This document shows, piece by piece, positions 44,726 through 55,627 of a stretch of 64,000 nt of DNA. The stretch lies in the NCBI RefSeq assembly GCF_035046485.1, contig NC_085137.1, positions 252,486,733 to 252,550,732 of the forward strand, in the 5' to 3' direction. The DNA comes from Aedes albopictus (Eukaryota; Arthropoda; Insecta; Diptera; Culicidae). Under the pieces are notes generated by a model. The model ran no database searches. It had not been told where the DNA came from and saw only the letters and a program-made list of their open reading frames with translations. The translations under genes were made by a program, and so were the position numbers. Position 1 is the first letter of the stretch. Each line of letters begins with the position of its first letter.

Positions 44726-45642
44726 AGGACTGTTCATTAAAGAAAGTGGACATCTGTTCACCAATAGTTTAAAGTTAAAACTAAACAAAAAAATGTGAAT
44801 TATTGCTCAGTGTGTAAGAACATTGTCCACTTTGGCAACGCACTCAAAGAAAACGGAAAAAAGTGAGAAATATATAGCGATGGGTCGGATAAGCTTAGCG
44901 ACTAGCTTTTAATTCTGCACAAATGGTGTTCCAAAAAGTTGGTGTTTCGAGAATTGGCATAATAGTACACTTCCAGGACCGCAATTTTTCAACGCTGAGC
45001 AGGGGAGAGATGTGCCGCATGATGTAGGGTATAGCAGAACTGAAAAAAATGGGAAAAAGTTTTTGGTGTGGCAAGCCAATTGTTCATGCGGCTCAAAGAG
45101 TTTTTCATTTTTCACATCGGGAAAAATCAACGGTGAAAATAACAGAGAGGAATGCATCAAAAAACGACTTCTACCCATCAACCGAAAACATACGGATCCT
45201 TCATTGTTTTGGCCGGATCTGGTATCCGCTTATTACGCTTCTTCTACACTAGAGATGCTCAAGAAGGAAAAAGTCGATTTCGTCGAAAAATGGCAAAATC
45301 CACCAAACTTCCCTTAACTGCGTCCTGTGCAAAGATACTGGACAATAATTAAGCGGCATCTCAAGAAAAATGGAAGAGAAGCAAGCTCTGTTGATTGCTT
45401 CAAGAAAATTGGGTCTGCGGCACAACGAAAGGTTACGGAGAAAGTTGTGCAGAATCTAATGGGAGGTATCAAGAGGAAAGTCCGAGCGTTCTTAAGAAAT
45501 GTGAAGTAAATGTTCAAACTCACGTGAATTCGGCCACATGTATGTTGATTGTCATTTATAAAAAAATAAACTTATGAGTTTGTTCGAAAATAAATATTCT
45601 CTATTGAAAAAAAGGTGTCCACTTTCTTTACTGAAGAGTCCT
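44726..45642 (+). mobile_element. Broken Tc1/mariner-superfamily element, DD37E type
   Basis: 27-bp inverted ends (aggactgttcattaaagaaa and its partner) are flanked by TA at 44724-44725 and 45643-45644. At 917 bp it is shorter than an autonomous copy (usually ~1.3 kb); the transposase N-terminus is missing. Confidence 0.85.
44922..45509 (+). pseudogene. DD37E transposase, C-terminal catalytic part
   Basis: The frames contain the Tc1-like second catalytic region FWPDLVSAYYAS and the NPPNFP segment. A stop TAA falls at 45316, then the RPVQRYW segment where RPxE is expected, then LMGGIKRKVRAFLRNVK to the stop at 45507. From the Asp of PDL to the position of the third acidic residue are 37 residues, matching the mosquito DD37E lineage. 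The acidic residue is replaced by Gln. The stop, a frameshift near 45060 and the missing DNA-binding domain make it inactive. The enzyme family cuts and pastes DNA at TA sites. Confidence 0.8.
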
Positions 45643-45644
45643 TA

Positions 45645-46650
45645 ATCCTCCATAAATTTAGTCAGGCATTCCTTCAGATGTTCCTTCTGAATTCCTTCTG
45701 ATTTTCCAACAGAAGTTCCTTCTCAGGTTCCTCCAGGGGGAATTAAATTTCCTTTGCTAACCGGAAAAATCCGCATTTATCCGTTGCTAACCGTTGTTAA
45801 CCGCGTCTAACTGCGCCTGTGGCTCAGTTAGCAGCGGTTAGGAACGGATTAATGCGGATTTTCCGATAAGGAAAGGATATGTCATTCCTCTTGATTTCCT
45901 CCAAAATTTTTTTCCTGAGATTCATTCAGGAGCACTTTTTGAAATTCATCCAGGAGAGCCTTCAGAGATTGATTTAAAGTTTTTTTTTTCTAAAATTTCA
46001 CCAGAGGTTCCTTCGAGGGATCCCCAGGAGTTCCTACTGAAACTACTCCAGCAATTTCTTCTGATGTTCCTTCAAGAATTAATTCTAGGAATCCGCAAGA
46101 ATTCTCTTCTAGGATTCGTCAAGAAGTTCCTTATAGGATTTCCTTATATGAGTTTCTTTGATTCTTTCATGGATTCCTGCAGAAGCTTCTTCAACGATTT
46201 CCTCAGGATTTTTTTACGAATACCTCCCGGAGTTACTTCTGGAATTCCTCCAAAATTTTCCAAAAACGACCAGGAGTTGTTTCAGGGATTTATCCAAGAG
46301 TTCCTTAAAAAAAATCTCTTTCTGAGAATTTGACCCGGGATTTATACCAGTGTTTCTCCGAAAGTTCCTTCTGGAATTCACTCCGTCCTTTAAAGATTTC
46401 CTCTAGGTCTTCTGGGATTTTGCAATGAGTTTCTTTTGAAATTCCGGAGAAATTCCGAAAAGAATCTGTAAATCCCCAATGCGATTTTTCATGAACAATT
46501 TAATTAATATTTTTCGAGGGATCTTTCCAGGATTGCTTCAGAAGTTTCCTCTTTGAAGTATCAGAAATCCTCCAGGAATTATATTTGTGATTCTTTCCGA
46601 GATTTCTATTAATTTGGAATGTCTTCAGAAGTACTTTTTCCGGGCTTCCC
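45645..46650. repeat. Diverged minisatellite field
   Basis: Same TTCCTCCAGGAATT-type irregular repeats as at 24.6-27.6 kb. The 89-codon frame at 46064-46333 is compositional. Confidence 0.7.
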
Positions 46651-46775
46651 AGAAGGAATAAGTGAATACTAGATTTGTGGTAATGAATTGGTTTTTTTTT
46701 GTATGATGAGATGCTAAACTCTCCGTTTCTGCATTGAAACGGTGCAAACTCATAGGTAATATGATTCCTAGCCTA

Positions 46776-47100
46776 GTTTGATGCTGCTTGAGCAAAACTT
46801 TGGGGAACTAGGGTCTGGGACCATTTGGGCAGGAGCATCTATTTTGGGCACTTGCTGCTATAACTCAGTCAATTTTGAACCGATTGACTTGATTTTTTAA
46901 ACACGATCAGGAAGGCGCAGTATCTAGCTATGTTCAAAAATTCAAGTCAATCGGTTTGAAATTGACTGAGTTATAGCAGCAAGTGCCCAAAATAGGTGCT
47001 CCTGCCCAAATGGTCCCAGACCTTATGTTGTTGAAGTTGCAATAAATGAGAATACTGCAACACAGTTACCCAAAGTTTTCCTCAAACAGCATCAAATCAG
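46776..47100. mobile_element. Nested hairpin MITEs
   Basis: Outer arms (tttgatgctgcttgagcaaa near 46778 and its partner near 47072-47097) enclose an inner MITE at 46810-47026. The inner MITE has ~88-bp arms beginning gtctgggaccatttgggcag. Confidence 0.75.
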
Positions 47101-47513
47101 ACAATCAGTCACAAAACCCTTGCTTTTCGATTAATGTTAATCGATTATCTCAGATGAAATGGGCATCCCCACCATGCAATGACAGTTCCACAGACCAAAC
47201 GTCATTCGGATAGCGCATGCATTTATTGTGTAGTAGTACCTCTTCTGACGCTTGGTGGCGCCACATTCACTAAAAAGGTGTCGCCAAAAAATTGTAAGTG
47301 ACCTATATTGTTAATATAGTATATTTGAAATAGTGCTAAATTGCCACTACCACCACTATTGGTACTACCTCCACTAAGGGAGCTTTTACCTTACTTAATA
47401 GATGTTTTTTCAAAGTTCTGTGAGCATAATTCTGAAATTTCGTAAGTAGTTATGATACTTATAGACTGCGATCGTGGACTTAGTGCGTTTCGGTGATAGC
47501 TATTAATGCCTGG

Positions 47514-47937
47514 TTTACATTGTTCAACTGAAACGAGCATTTCACTTGCTAACTTCTCAAAGATGTTCAATCCAATGGAATGATGTGTTTAGACTGAGCA
47601 AATGACTTGAGTGTTCACTTGAATGCTCTTGAATGCATTTCAGTTGAAGCAAGTGTTTACATTGTTCAACTCGAGCGGAGTGTAAGCAAACTGAATTGAA
47701 TTCATCTCACTGACAGATGACTTGAATTCAACTCGCATGAATCGCGGATTTAGACGGGGCAAGTGAGACGATTTCGTTTGACTCGAATGAAAAAGTTCAA
47801 CATGTTCAACTTTCATTCAAGTCAAGTGAGTTGCTCATGTGAGATGAATGGTGGTGTTTACACGTTCAATTCGCATTCAATTGGGCATTTTCCATTGACT
47901 TGAATCAAGTCACTTGCACTGTCTAAACCAGGCATTA
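47514..47937. mobile_element. 424-bp MITE
   Basis: Terminal taatgcctggttta and taaaccaggcatta are perfect inverted repeats. The interior is rich in ttcaact/agttgaa motifs in both orientations. Confidence 0.8.
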
Positions 47938-48057
47938 GGTATCTAGCGAAGAAAGTCCTTCGAGACACGGCAAGGCGAGTATCGCCAACATTTGGCATAG
48001 AGAAACAAACGAGCACTTTTTGAGAAGAAAATTTAATTCTCTTTCAGATGCTCTTCC

Positions 48058-49856
48058 AGGGTGTCTACTCGTTCACAAAAATAAATTTCCCTGATTTTTC
48101 CAGGTTTTTTCCAGGTCTAAGAATATTTTTCCAGGTTCAGAAATAATAACTAACATAAGCAAATTGAACGAATTTGCCGTGGGTATGCAGAAAATAATTT
48201 GCTGAATTTTGTTAGTAGAAATTTGTGGCGATATTAGTAGATTTATTTCTGGTTGAACTTCTGGAATGGAGAAGCTCAAACAATTTCCGGCGGATGTCCG
48301 AGATATGAATTACGGGATTTAAAAGGATTTAAAATTATTTGTCAAAGAAAATTTGGGAGATTTTTTTAGTTCATTAAGCTAAAGGTGAGAGTCTTCAAGA
48401 AATTTCAACAAATATTTTGTATACATTTATGACGGTATAAGATGATAATGTGTTGTAGAAACATATTATGTAATCAATTGTCCTCAGGAAATCTCACAGA
48501 AAATTACAAAATGAAATAATGAACTTTTTGCCATATTTCATTAGAAATTCCATAAGATTTTTTACAGTCGACATTCTTGAAAAAATCCTTGGCAAGTCTG
48601 ATTCCAAAAAAATATTCGAAAAGTCTACACAGAAATGTCTTTCAAGAATTCACTTGTAGTGTTCTAAATTCCATAAATTTATATTTTTTAATTATAAAAA
48701 ATATCTAAAGGATTGTTTGAAACTTCTCCTAGAAAATCCAATATTTTGCGAAGCTCTTTGTGGGTTCAGCCACATTATTATCCAAAGTTTTATCAACCAT
48801 TCCTTTTGAGGGATTTGTTACAAAATAATTTAAAAACAACCAGAGATTTAGTCTTCCAGGGGTTTCTTAGAAATACTTCAAGAAGTTCCTGTACAAATTT
48901 GCCTAGGTTAGTTTCTAAAAAAATCCTTACGGTTTGTACCCAAAGAATCTATTAGAAACAACTCAAGCAATTACGTCAGGCATTTTTAAGAAATGTCACC
49001 AGAAACTAGAAATAATTCGACCAAAATCCTCACTTTTTAGATGTTTTTTCTTGAAAGCTTATTGAAAGCTTCTGGTAGAGATATCCCGAGCAGAGGAAAA
49101 AAGCTCAATAATAGCATATTTTGATATGGAGAACAAAAAGTGATATTTGTTTGTTTGAGATAAGAGGTAAAGGTACTGAAAATAATATCTCAAATTTACT
49201 CCTGGAACATCATCATCATAGCACATTTAGCTCTTGGTAAGAGCTAACCAATAGCAGTGAGCTATTTGATTGATTTTCAAAAATCATATTTCGCTATTGG
49301 TTAGATGGTTCAAGAACAAATTTTTGCTATTATTTTCTATACTTTTATCTCTTATCTCAAACAAACCAATATCACATATTGATCATCAGTACTTGAACTC
49401 GGTCCGGGATGTTAAGAAATCCATCAGACATTTTTTCGGACTTCTGGATTTCCATTGAAATGTTGCAATACTGTCCATTTTTTCGTCAGATTTATTTTTT
49501 ATTAGCTTCTGATACGGGGAACGTCGTAATGCACTTACTCATGATTTCCGTTAATTAAGGAACTGTAAGAAATTTCTTCCCAGCTTCGGCCCCTTCAAAA
49601 ATCTATCAAAATCAACTCCTTGAGTTCTGAAGAATGTTATTCAAGAAATGCAAGCAATGGTTCTATATATTTCACCAGAATTTCTTTACGAAAATTTTAT
49701 AGGTCTAGTTCAAACTAGTTTCAATAAAAATTCCTTTCCAGCAAAAATTCCCTGATTGACTCCGGAATTCCCTGATAATTCCAGGTTTTTTCCAGGGTGA
49801 ATGAAATTTCCTGATAATTCCAGGTTTTCCAGGTTTTTCCAGGTAGTAGACACCCT
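48058..49856. mobile_element. ~1.8-kb element with AGGGTGTCTAC ends
   Basis: agggtgtctac at 48058-48068 and gtagacaccct at 49846-49856. Subterminal tttccaggttttttccag occurs at both ends in inverted arrangement. There is no transposase frame; a MITE is nested at 49083-49410. Confidence 0.65.
49083..49410. mobile_element. MITE nested in the 1.8-kb element
   Basis: tcccgagc...ccggga termini with inverted inner blocks (gtttgtttgagataagaggt against atctcttatctcaaacaaac; gctaaccaatagc against gctattggttag). Confidence 0.55.
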
Positions 49857-50080
49857 GTCTTCGATTTTATGTGATTAATTTGAGGAGCTCTTGCTATGCC
49901 TCCGGCGGGCGATCTTCCGGATTTTTTGTTTGCTGGCCAATCCGGTATCTGTCGGCGTTGGCATCAAGAATGATGATAATGGAAGCCATTGCAAATGGAA
50001 AATAGCAACTTCTAGAGCAAAAAATGAGTAAAATTTAACAATATTCTACAATGGTTCAAACGTTTAATTACCATTTATAC

Positions 50081-50837
50081 ACTGCCCCCACTCGCATAAC
50101 AATTCCATTTGACTTTTCATCACTTTTGAGTTAACGATATGAATTGTCAACATTTTTTATGTACTTCCAAAAACAACAATAAAAATTACGAATTTTTATG
50201 TCAATGTGTGAAAAAAAAAACCAAGTTATGAGCGTCCCATATCAAAAGTACCTACATAACAGTCCCATCATAGATTTTTGTGTTACGTAACACAAAACTG
50301 AACAACTTTGTAGTGATTGTAATATTTTTTTTTGCAATTTCTCATCGTAATAGGCTGTTTTACCTCACGCAAATCTGACAGGAAAAGGCCTACTTTCCCA
50401 CACCAAATTAACAATGCTGTAATGGTTCATTACAGCACTGATTTGCGTTGCGTAATGAACCATTACAGCACTGTTTTCAGTTTTGATCAACTTCTTGATG
50501 CTTTCTGGACGCAGTTTTGAAAAATTGAAACAACTGCGCAGTATAACCTGTTATGATCAGATTTTCTTAAACATGGCTTTGAACATCAGTGTGCAGTTTG
50601 ATGGAAAAGTTTTGTTTAAAACTATCCTCAATGGTAATTTATGAAATTGCAAAAAAACGTTGTACGTTATATATTCATGTGCAAAGCAATGTGTGAAAGT
50701 TACGAAATGATCGAAATATTTTTCAAATTTTGGCAATTTTTCAAAGTTTTATATGGAAACAAGTTTTCAAACTTCAAATGCCGTTTTCTCAATTCCTACT
50801 TTTTGCAAATGGGACTGTTATGGAGTGGGGGCAGTAC
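50081..50837. mobile_element. ~0.76-kb TIR element
   Basis: Left actgcccccactcgcataac and right reverse-complement gttatggagtgggggcagt form ~30-bp imperfect TIRs with TA nearby on both sides. The inner palindromes gctgtaatggttcattacag are at 50412-50472. Confidence 0.65.
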
Positions 50838-51425
50838 AGTTGCATGTTGATCAGTGAATCAAAATTCAACCATCGCGCAACAATAATGACAATGTCGCAA
50901 CCTGTATTTGTTGCGACAAACAAACCCATGCGACATAAGTTTGTCCCAACTTGAAAATAATGGGATTAACATCGTACACCACGAGTTTAGAGATTTTTAA
51001 GCCTTGCATTGCGATTTTCGAACGGTAACTTCGAGTCGGTAAACACTGCAGCTCTAGTGAAGCTCTATCATCAAACAGTTTCGACTTTGGGTTAGCAATA
51101 ATTGATTATTCACGAGTTGAAAAGTACGCAACAAAATCAGCTTCCGTTTTGTCTGCAACAAAAAAATTCGAGATCATGTCATTATCTGTTACCAGTAGGG
51201 ATAAAGAGTAATCGTCGCACCTTCTTTGTTGCTTGTTTTGTGCCTCTTTTGTCTGACAATTCTCTTCACTGATGTTGATCTTTGAACCTATCTAGAAAGT
51301 TCACATCATTCCAGTCCTGTTGCTATCAAACGTTTTGTTCTTGACAGATTTGTAAAAAATGTGCAGCATGTGTCGCGATGCATAACGTTTTAATAGTGAT
51401 CCGCAAAATTTACAGAGAAAACGCA
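50838..51425. other. No gene recognised
   Basis: No frame above 70 codons with a domain; no repeat boundary seen. Confidence 0.4.
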
Positions 51426-51483
51426 ATTATTATTATTATTAGCTTTATTCGGGAGATTTTCAACCCGAGACTGGTTCATCTCC
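51426..51483 (-). mobile_element. 58-bp 5'-truncated LINE tail insertion
   Basis: Same AATAAAGC(TAA)n-type 3' end as at 17535-17594. It is flanked by AAACGCA at 51419-51425 and 51484-51490. Confidence 0.7.
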
Positions 51484-51490
51484 AAACGCA

Positions 51491-52043
51491 TTTTCTACTG
51501 ATGTTGTTCAGTGTACAAGATGTTTATGGACCAGTTTATTTATGGCCGGTTTATATTAAAAAGATATTCTGTCGAAAACTTTGAGTTACTCGGAAAGACT
51601 CAACTGACCACGTTTTTCTACGTAAATGGTTGGAGGAGTTCATCCCAATGGCTGTTCCTAATTATTTGCTTCAAAGGCCCTTCATTCATGCGGTATGAGA
51701 AGGATTTTTATCATTATTCCAATACTATGGAATAGAAAAACTGGACATATAAGCAGTTTTAATGCCAACAATTCTTAGAACAACTCACAAATAATTTTAA
51801 TGAAGAAGGAAAAAAGCCCCGGGCTTCCCACAAAAACCATTTTTGGTTCAAGTACTGCTCAAAAACAAAAAAGATTACAGGGAGATTACAGAATTACAGA
51901 AGTACTGCTCAAAAACAAATAAAAACTGAATTGCTCATCGCATTTGTACCTTCGAGGGGCCTGCACAACCCCTCGGGCCCCGGGTCCCCACAATCCTTAA
52001 TCCGGACCTGATTGTTGGGTTTTTGAACGCCGAAAGGAAAACA
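51491..52043. other. No gene recognised
   Basis: A tandem echo of agtactgctcaaaaacaaa occurs at 51851 and 51901; otherwise unassigned. Confidence 0.4.
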
Positions 52044-52050
52044 ATGTCAC

Positions 52051-52179
52051 CACAGACAGACGTTACACTTCGAACATTTTTCGATTCAAATTTTAGTCTC
52101 GGAAACAGGTTCGCACGAAGTACGATGGCACAAGTTTATGTACGATGGCAATTATCAGTGCTACGTCTGTTTGTCTGTG
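52051..52179. mobile_element. 129-bp MITE with 7-bp target duplication
   Basis: cacagacagacgttacact and agtgctacgtctgtttgtctgtg-type ends are inverted. ATGTCAC is duplicated at 52044-52050 and 52180-52186. It belongs to the same family as 22882-23109. Confidence 0.8.
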
Positions 52180-52213
52180 ATGTCACTTTTTTTTTTCCTG
52201 TTTTCCACTTTTT

Positions 52214-52600
52214 TGCTGTTCTTTCGAGTTGCACTTTTCAGGAAATTATCGGCATAGCAACTGCTTACTTTTTTAACAGATTTTTCCTTCTTTTTTGCAT
52301 AGGCTGTTCTTTCGAAATGCACTTTTCAGGAAGTTACAGCCACCACCGGTGTTAACATTGCTTAAATATTTTTTTCAAATTTCTAAACACCTGTGCTTGT
52401 GGTGCCGATAATTACCTGAACAGTGTAACTCGTTCTTTCGAGCCTATGCAGAAAAGAAGGAAAAATCTATATTGAAAATATAAGAAGTTTTGATGCCGAT
52501 CATTTTCTGAAAAGTGCAATTCGAAAGAACAGCCTATGCAGAAAAGAAGGGAAAATGTATGTTGAAAAAGTAAGCAGTTGCGATGTCAATAATTATACTA
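52214..52600. repeat. Inverted pair of tandem repeats
   Basis: A ~90-bp unit (gctgttctttcgagttgcac, ttttccttcttttttgcat) occurs twice on the left (52214-52335) and twice in reverse complement on the right (52430-52600). Confidence 0.7.
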
Positions 52601-53055
52601 AAAGCCTAAATTGTAAAGACAAACCATGCTTATTTCCAAGTTTTTTTTTTTGTCAAATGAGAATTTTTGGCAGGATGTTTCTTTCAGTGATTTTTTAAGG
52701 ATTAATATTTGATTTTTAGCGATTAATATAAATTATTTAGAAATAAAATAATAGTTGGGGAATGAAGCGTTTTAAGAAATAGTTTTCTGGGGAATGTTAT
52801 AGAATCGTTTTTTTTTCTACACAGTGCTTTTCAAATGGGCACTGGGTACCCGGGTATCCTGTCGGCCACATAAGGGTTAATAAGGGTCGGCGATTTAGAT
52901 AAAACTAGTGCTTCGAAAGAATAGTAAAAACAATACGATAGGAACGAATATTTCATGTAATTCATTAATACATTAAGAAACAATGAACGAACAAATATAA
53001 CGAGTGAGTTATTTTATGTTTAAAAAGGCGTTTTCTCATTATGAGCGAGCAATAC

Positions 53056-54390
53056 TTAGGAATAGTCGCTCGTCGAGCTATCATCATATTTGCGACTGCG
53101 ACCCCAACCCCAACCCCAACTATCAAGGCTGTCGTCCGATCGGTATCTGTCGTTGTACGGATGGCAGCTTTCGCACAGTTTCTTGCCATAGTCCGAAGCA
53201 AGAGTTCGATAGACACCTGCCACACATGATTCACCTAGGACAACCAAACCTTTTGGTGTACTCCTTCCAAAGTTGTGGATTTTCAAATGTTCTCCATCAC
53301 CGATCCAGCTGAATGTGAACGAATAGTCCTTGTAGGCACAGATTTGAATTTCCGGGAAGAAAATGGTCACCTCGTCCAGGTTGCGACGGCTAAAATCGTA
53401 GGCCACGCTGGCAATCCTTGTCAAAGATGGGTAATCACTGTCACCATCACTGTTATAATCTGTGTCAGAGTAATCAGGATCAAAGCCCGCGGGTTTGACG
53501 TCCACTTTCAAGTCCATGTTTCCCTTCAACATGAAATCAACTTGTTCAGAGCGTGGTACCTCTAAGATGAGTAACACGCCAACCAACTTTACGCATTTCT
53601 GGAAGCGAAGTATTGAAGAATAACTGTCTTGTGGAGGGTGTGTTGAATCCAGTTCCATTTTCTCTAGTGTGTAATTATGATGCCTAACTTTGTTTCCTTT
53701 GAAGAATGGAGCTTTTTTGGATCGAACTAATGCTAGCAGTTCCTCTTTAGTGTCAGGAGCGACGCCATTAGAGGCAATCCAGCATTTAATCGCTTTCGTC
53801 AGTAACACTTTGCTGCAGTTCATTTTCGTGCATGAGATTACCTTTCTTATAACGGACAATGGGACTGTGCGAAAATCCTCGGAGGCAAGTAACTCGTTAG
53901 CAACATCGGAAAAGTATCCCACACATCGGTTTACGACGTCCGGTAGATCGCTTTCGACAGCCATCGACACGATTGTCCACAGTTGCTTTTCCCATTTAAT
54001 GACATTTTTAGTAAGCCATTTGGAGTACTCTGTTTTGAACTTCGGTTCCATTAGAAGCATACTTGCCAGTGAATAGAATTCCATTCCTTCTTCCAAGGAC
54101 ATCTGGCTCAATGTAGAATCCCATCCGAAATACATGAACCGCAAACACTGCTGAAAAGTGGAATAGGGCACTCCGTGCAGCCGGATCTCCGACTTTTTAG
54201 CTTCGATGAAGTTTCCGTACAGCATCGTTCGGAAATAGTCAGACATTGTGGCCAGCACAAGCCGATGAGCGGGTATGGCAACTGTTCCGTCTGGGATTTC
54301 CTTATCATGATCGACGACGATGCTGATATCGCTGTGGGTCGGGTCGTTGAACAAATCTTTCACATAGCTTTCGAATCCTTCGTTCATCAT
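53056..54390 (-). CDS. BTB/POZ-domain protein
   Basis: A 444-codon uninterrupted frame from ATG 54390-54388 (a second ATG follows at once) to TAA. Residues ~18-110 form a BTB domain: HSDISIVVD, IPAHRLVLATMSDYFRTMLY, then a FQQCLRFMYFG helix pair. Residues ~115-220 look like a BACK helical region with a KWLTKNV start. An acidic Asp/Ser/Tyr patch (~310-330) precedes a C-terminal β-like region (~340-410) and a Trp/Gly-Arg/Asp-Ser tail. BTB-BACK proteins commonly dimerise and recruit targets to Cullin-3 ubiquitin ligases; the partner is unknown here. An acceptor-like ttcttcccttccag ends 10 bases before the ATG, so a 5' non-coding exon upstream is likely. It is the only clear host gene, and it is flanked by transposons. 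The assignment to a named BTB family is not possible by eye. Confidence 0.9.
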   Translation of the reverse strand: MMNEGFESYVKDLFNDPTHSDISIVVDHDKEIPDGTVAIPAHRLVLATMSDYFRTMLYGNFIEAKKSEIRLHGVPYSTFQQCLRFMYFGWDSTLSQMSLEEGMEFYSLASMLLMEPKFKTEYSKWLTKNVIKWEKQLWTIVSMAVESDLPDVVNRCVGYFSDVANELLASEDFRTVPLSVIRKVISCTKMNCSKVLLTKAIKCWIASNGVAPDTKEELLALVRSKKAPFFKGNKVRHHNYTLEKMELDSTHPPQDSYSSILRFQKCVKLVGVLLILEVPRSEQVDFMLKGNMDLKVDVKPAGFDPDYSDTDYNSDGDSDYPSLTRIASVAYDFSRRNLDEVTIFFPEIQICAYKDYSFTFSWIGDGEHLKIHNFGRSTPKGLVVLGESCVAGVYRTLASDYGKKLCESCHPYNDRYRSDDSLDSWGWGWGRSRKYDDSSTSDYS

Positions 54391-54970
54391 CTTCGTTGCT
54401 GGAAGGGAAGAATGAGTTGTCGAAACACTAAGACACGTATGGCATAAAGAGTGTTTAGATAATGTTGGAATAGTTATTTATGTACGAGTCGTACATAAAT
54501 ACGATAGTGCTGAAAAAAAATCGAGTTTTGCAACGAATTCCAAACCACATTTAATGCAATAAATTATACAACTCATTTGAGTTGAATTATGAACCTGTTC
54601 GTAAATGTTGGCCAATATGATATCAAAATGTGTTATATAAAATTAAAATAATGATACTAAATTGCATAAAGTTCTTTGCCTAATTGCAATCGCATGCTTG
54701 GTGACTAATTGTGTATCTGTACGCACAACGCTCAAGATTTGATTTGAGAAAAGTTGGCTTTGAGAGCTCATTCAAACTGATGCACATCACATGAGCATTG
54801 CACTCTCCACGGGTCGGTCCTCGGCCTAATAGGTCGGCCGTAAGGCCAATAGTACACAGGGTCAAATATATAACAAGGAAAGAACTCAAGAAACAACATC
54901 AGTTTTACACTAATGAATATTCGATCGAGTCAAACAAGATGTTTGTAGCATTGATTTCTTTTTGGACAAA
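54391..54970. other. Upstream region of the BTB gene
   Basis: A splice acceptor lies next to the start codon. No TATA/initiator pair is convincing. A repeat piece (gtcggccgtaaggccaatag, 54832-54851) resembles the reverse complement of sequence at 63520-63550. Confidence 0.35.
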
Positions 54971-55082
54971 TACCGTGGGGTGCCCTAATTTCGCTAATAA
55001 TATTTAGAGATCATAATCATTAAACTAATTGGCAATTGTCCAAATTAAACTTTTGCTACGCTATCTAAAGTGGAATTAGGAC

Positions 55083-55408
55083 AGACGAGCTTGGTGGTCT
55101 AGTGGCTACTGTTATATCCGAGCAGCGATTCTGGCAGCACTGGAGCTGTCAACCGCACGAGCGCAACCACTCGTTCGTGCCAACCTGCCAACCACAACAA
55201 CTTCCGCAACGGGACCACACCGTAGTGAAAAGATCACTCTGTACCACCATTTCGAAGAGTAGAAGAATAAAGCTAATCAGTTTGTAGTTACGCGTTTTGC
55301 TTCTACTAATTCAATTCCGCCGGTCCGAATTCGGTTCTCTCGGTAGTTCCTCCGCCCAGTACATAATAGCTACCGCTTCTGATTCATATGCAGAAGGTCC
55401 TGGGTTCA
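55083..55408 (+). mobile_element. tRNA-derived SINE, left part (split by a solo LTR)
   Basis: The A box tggtctagtggc is at 55095-55106. The head resumes after the solo LTR at 55374 and runs to gggttca at 55408, the first half of the B box. The rest is at 62800-62960. With the insertions ignored, the head retains acceptor-stem pairing (acgagc with gctcgt) and a T-arm-like fold. Confidence 0.75.
55110..55368 (+). mobile_element. Solo LTR, 259 bp
   Basis: Begins TGTTATATCCGAGC and ends CCAGTACATAATA, with an internal AATAAAG near 55267. GCTAC is duplicated at 55105-55109 and 55369-55373. It has no internal element, as expected after LTR-LTR recombination. Its ends resemble the copia-type LTRs nearby (…AATA end). 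Confidence 0.75.
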
Positions 55409-55620
55409 TATTGGATGGAAAAATAGCAGAGAAAGCAGTAAAACACGTCTTTACAGGTCGAGGTAACAAACTGGTGTGATCTTTATTCATCTCCTTTTTC
55501 CCTCTTCATTCATGCCCCATTGCGTTACACTAATGGTCCATTCACACTGTCGATTGCGTATTCGATGAATGCGTGATGCTCAATGGCACAATGATGCTCA
55601 ATGGCACAGTGCTGCCATCA
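55409..55620 (-). repeat. 3' LTR of copia element 3 (212 bp)
   Basis: Identical to the 5' LTR apart from an extra 18-bp tandem copy (aatgatgctcaatggcac) at about 55590-55607. Minus strand TGATGGCAGCAC...CCATCCAATA. Confidence 0.9.
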
Positions 55621-55627
55621 CTCCTCC

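Larger units (their letters stand above)
43690..47327. mobile_element. 3.6-kb element with 32-bp perfect terminal inverted repeats
   Basis: 43690-43721 and 47296-47327 are exact reverse complements (core ctatattaacaatataggtc). Subterminal acagcaccacctgttgtcag on the left has a related reverse complement on the right near 47250-47270. No transposase of its own is seen. It holds the MITE at 44479, the DD37E element at 44726, a minisatellite field and nested hairpins. Confidence 0.75.
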
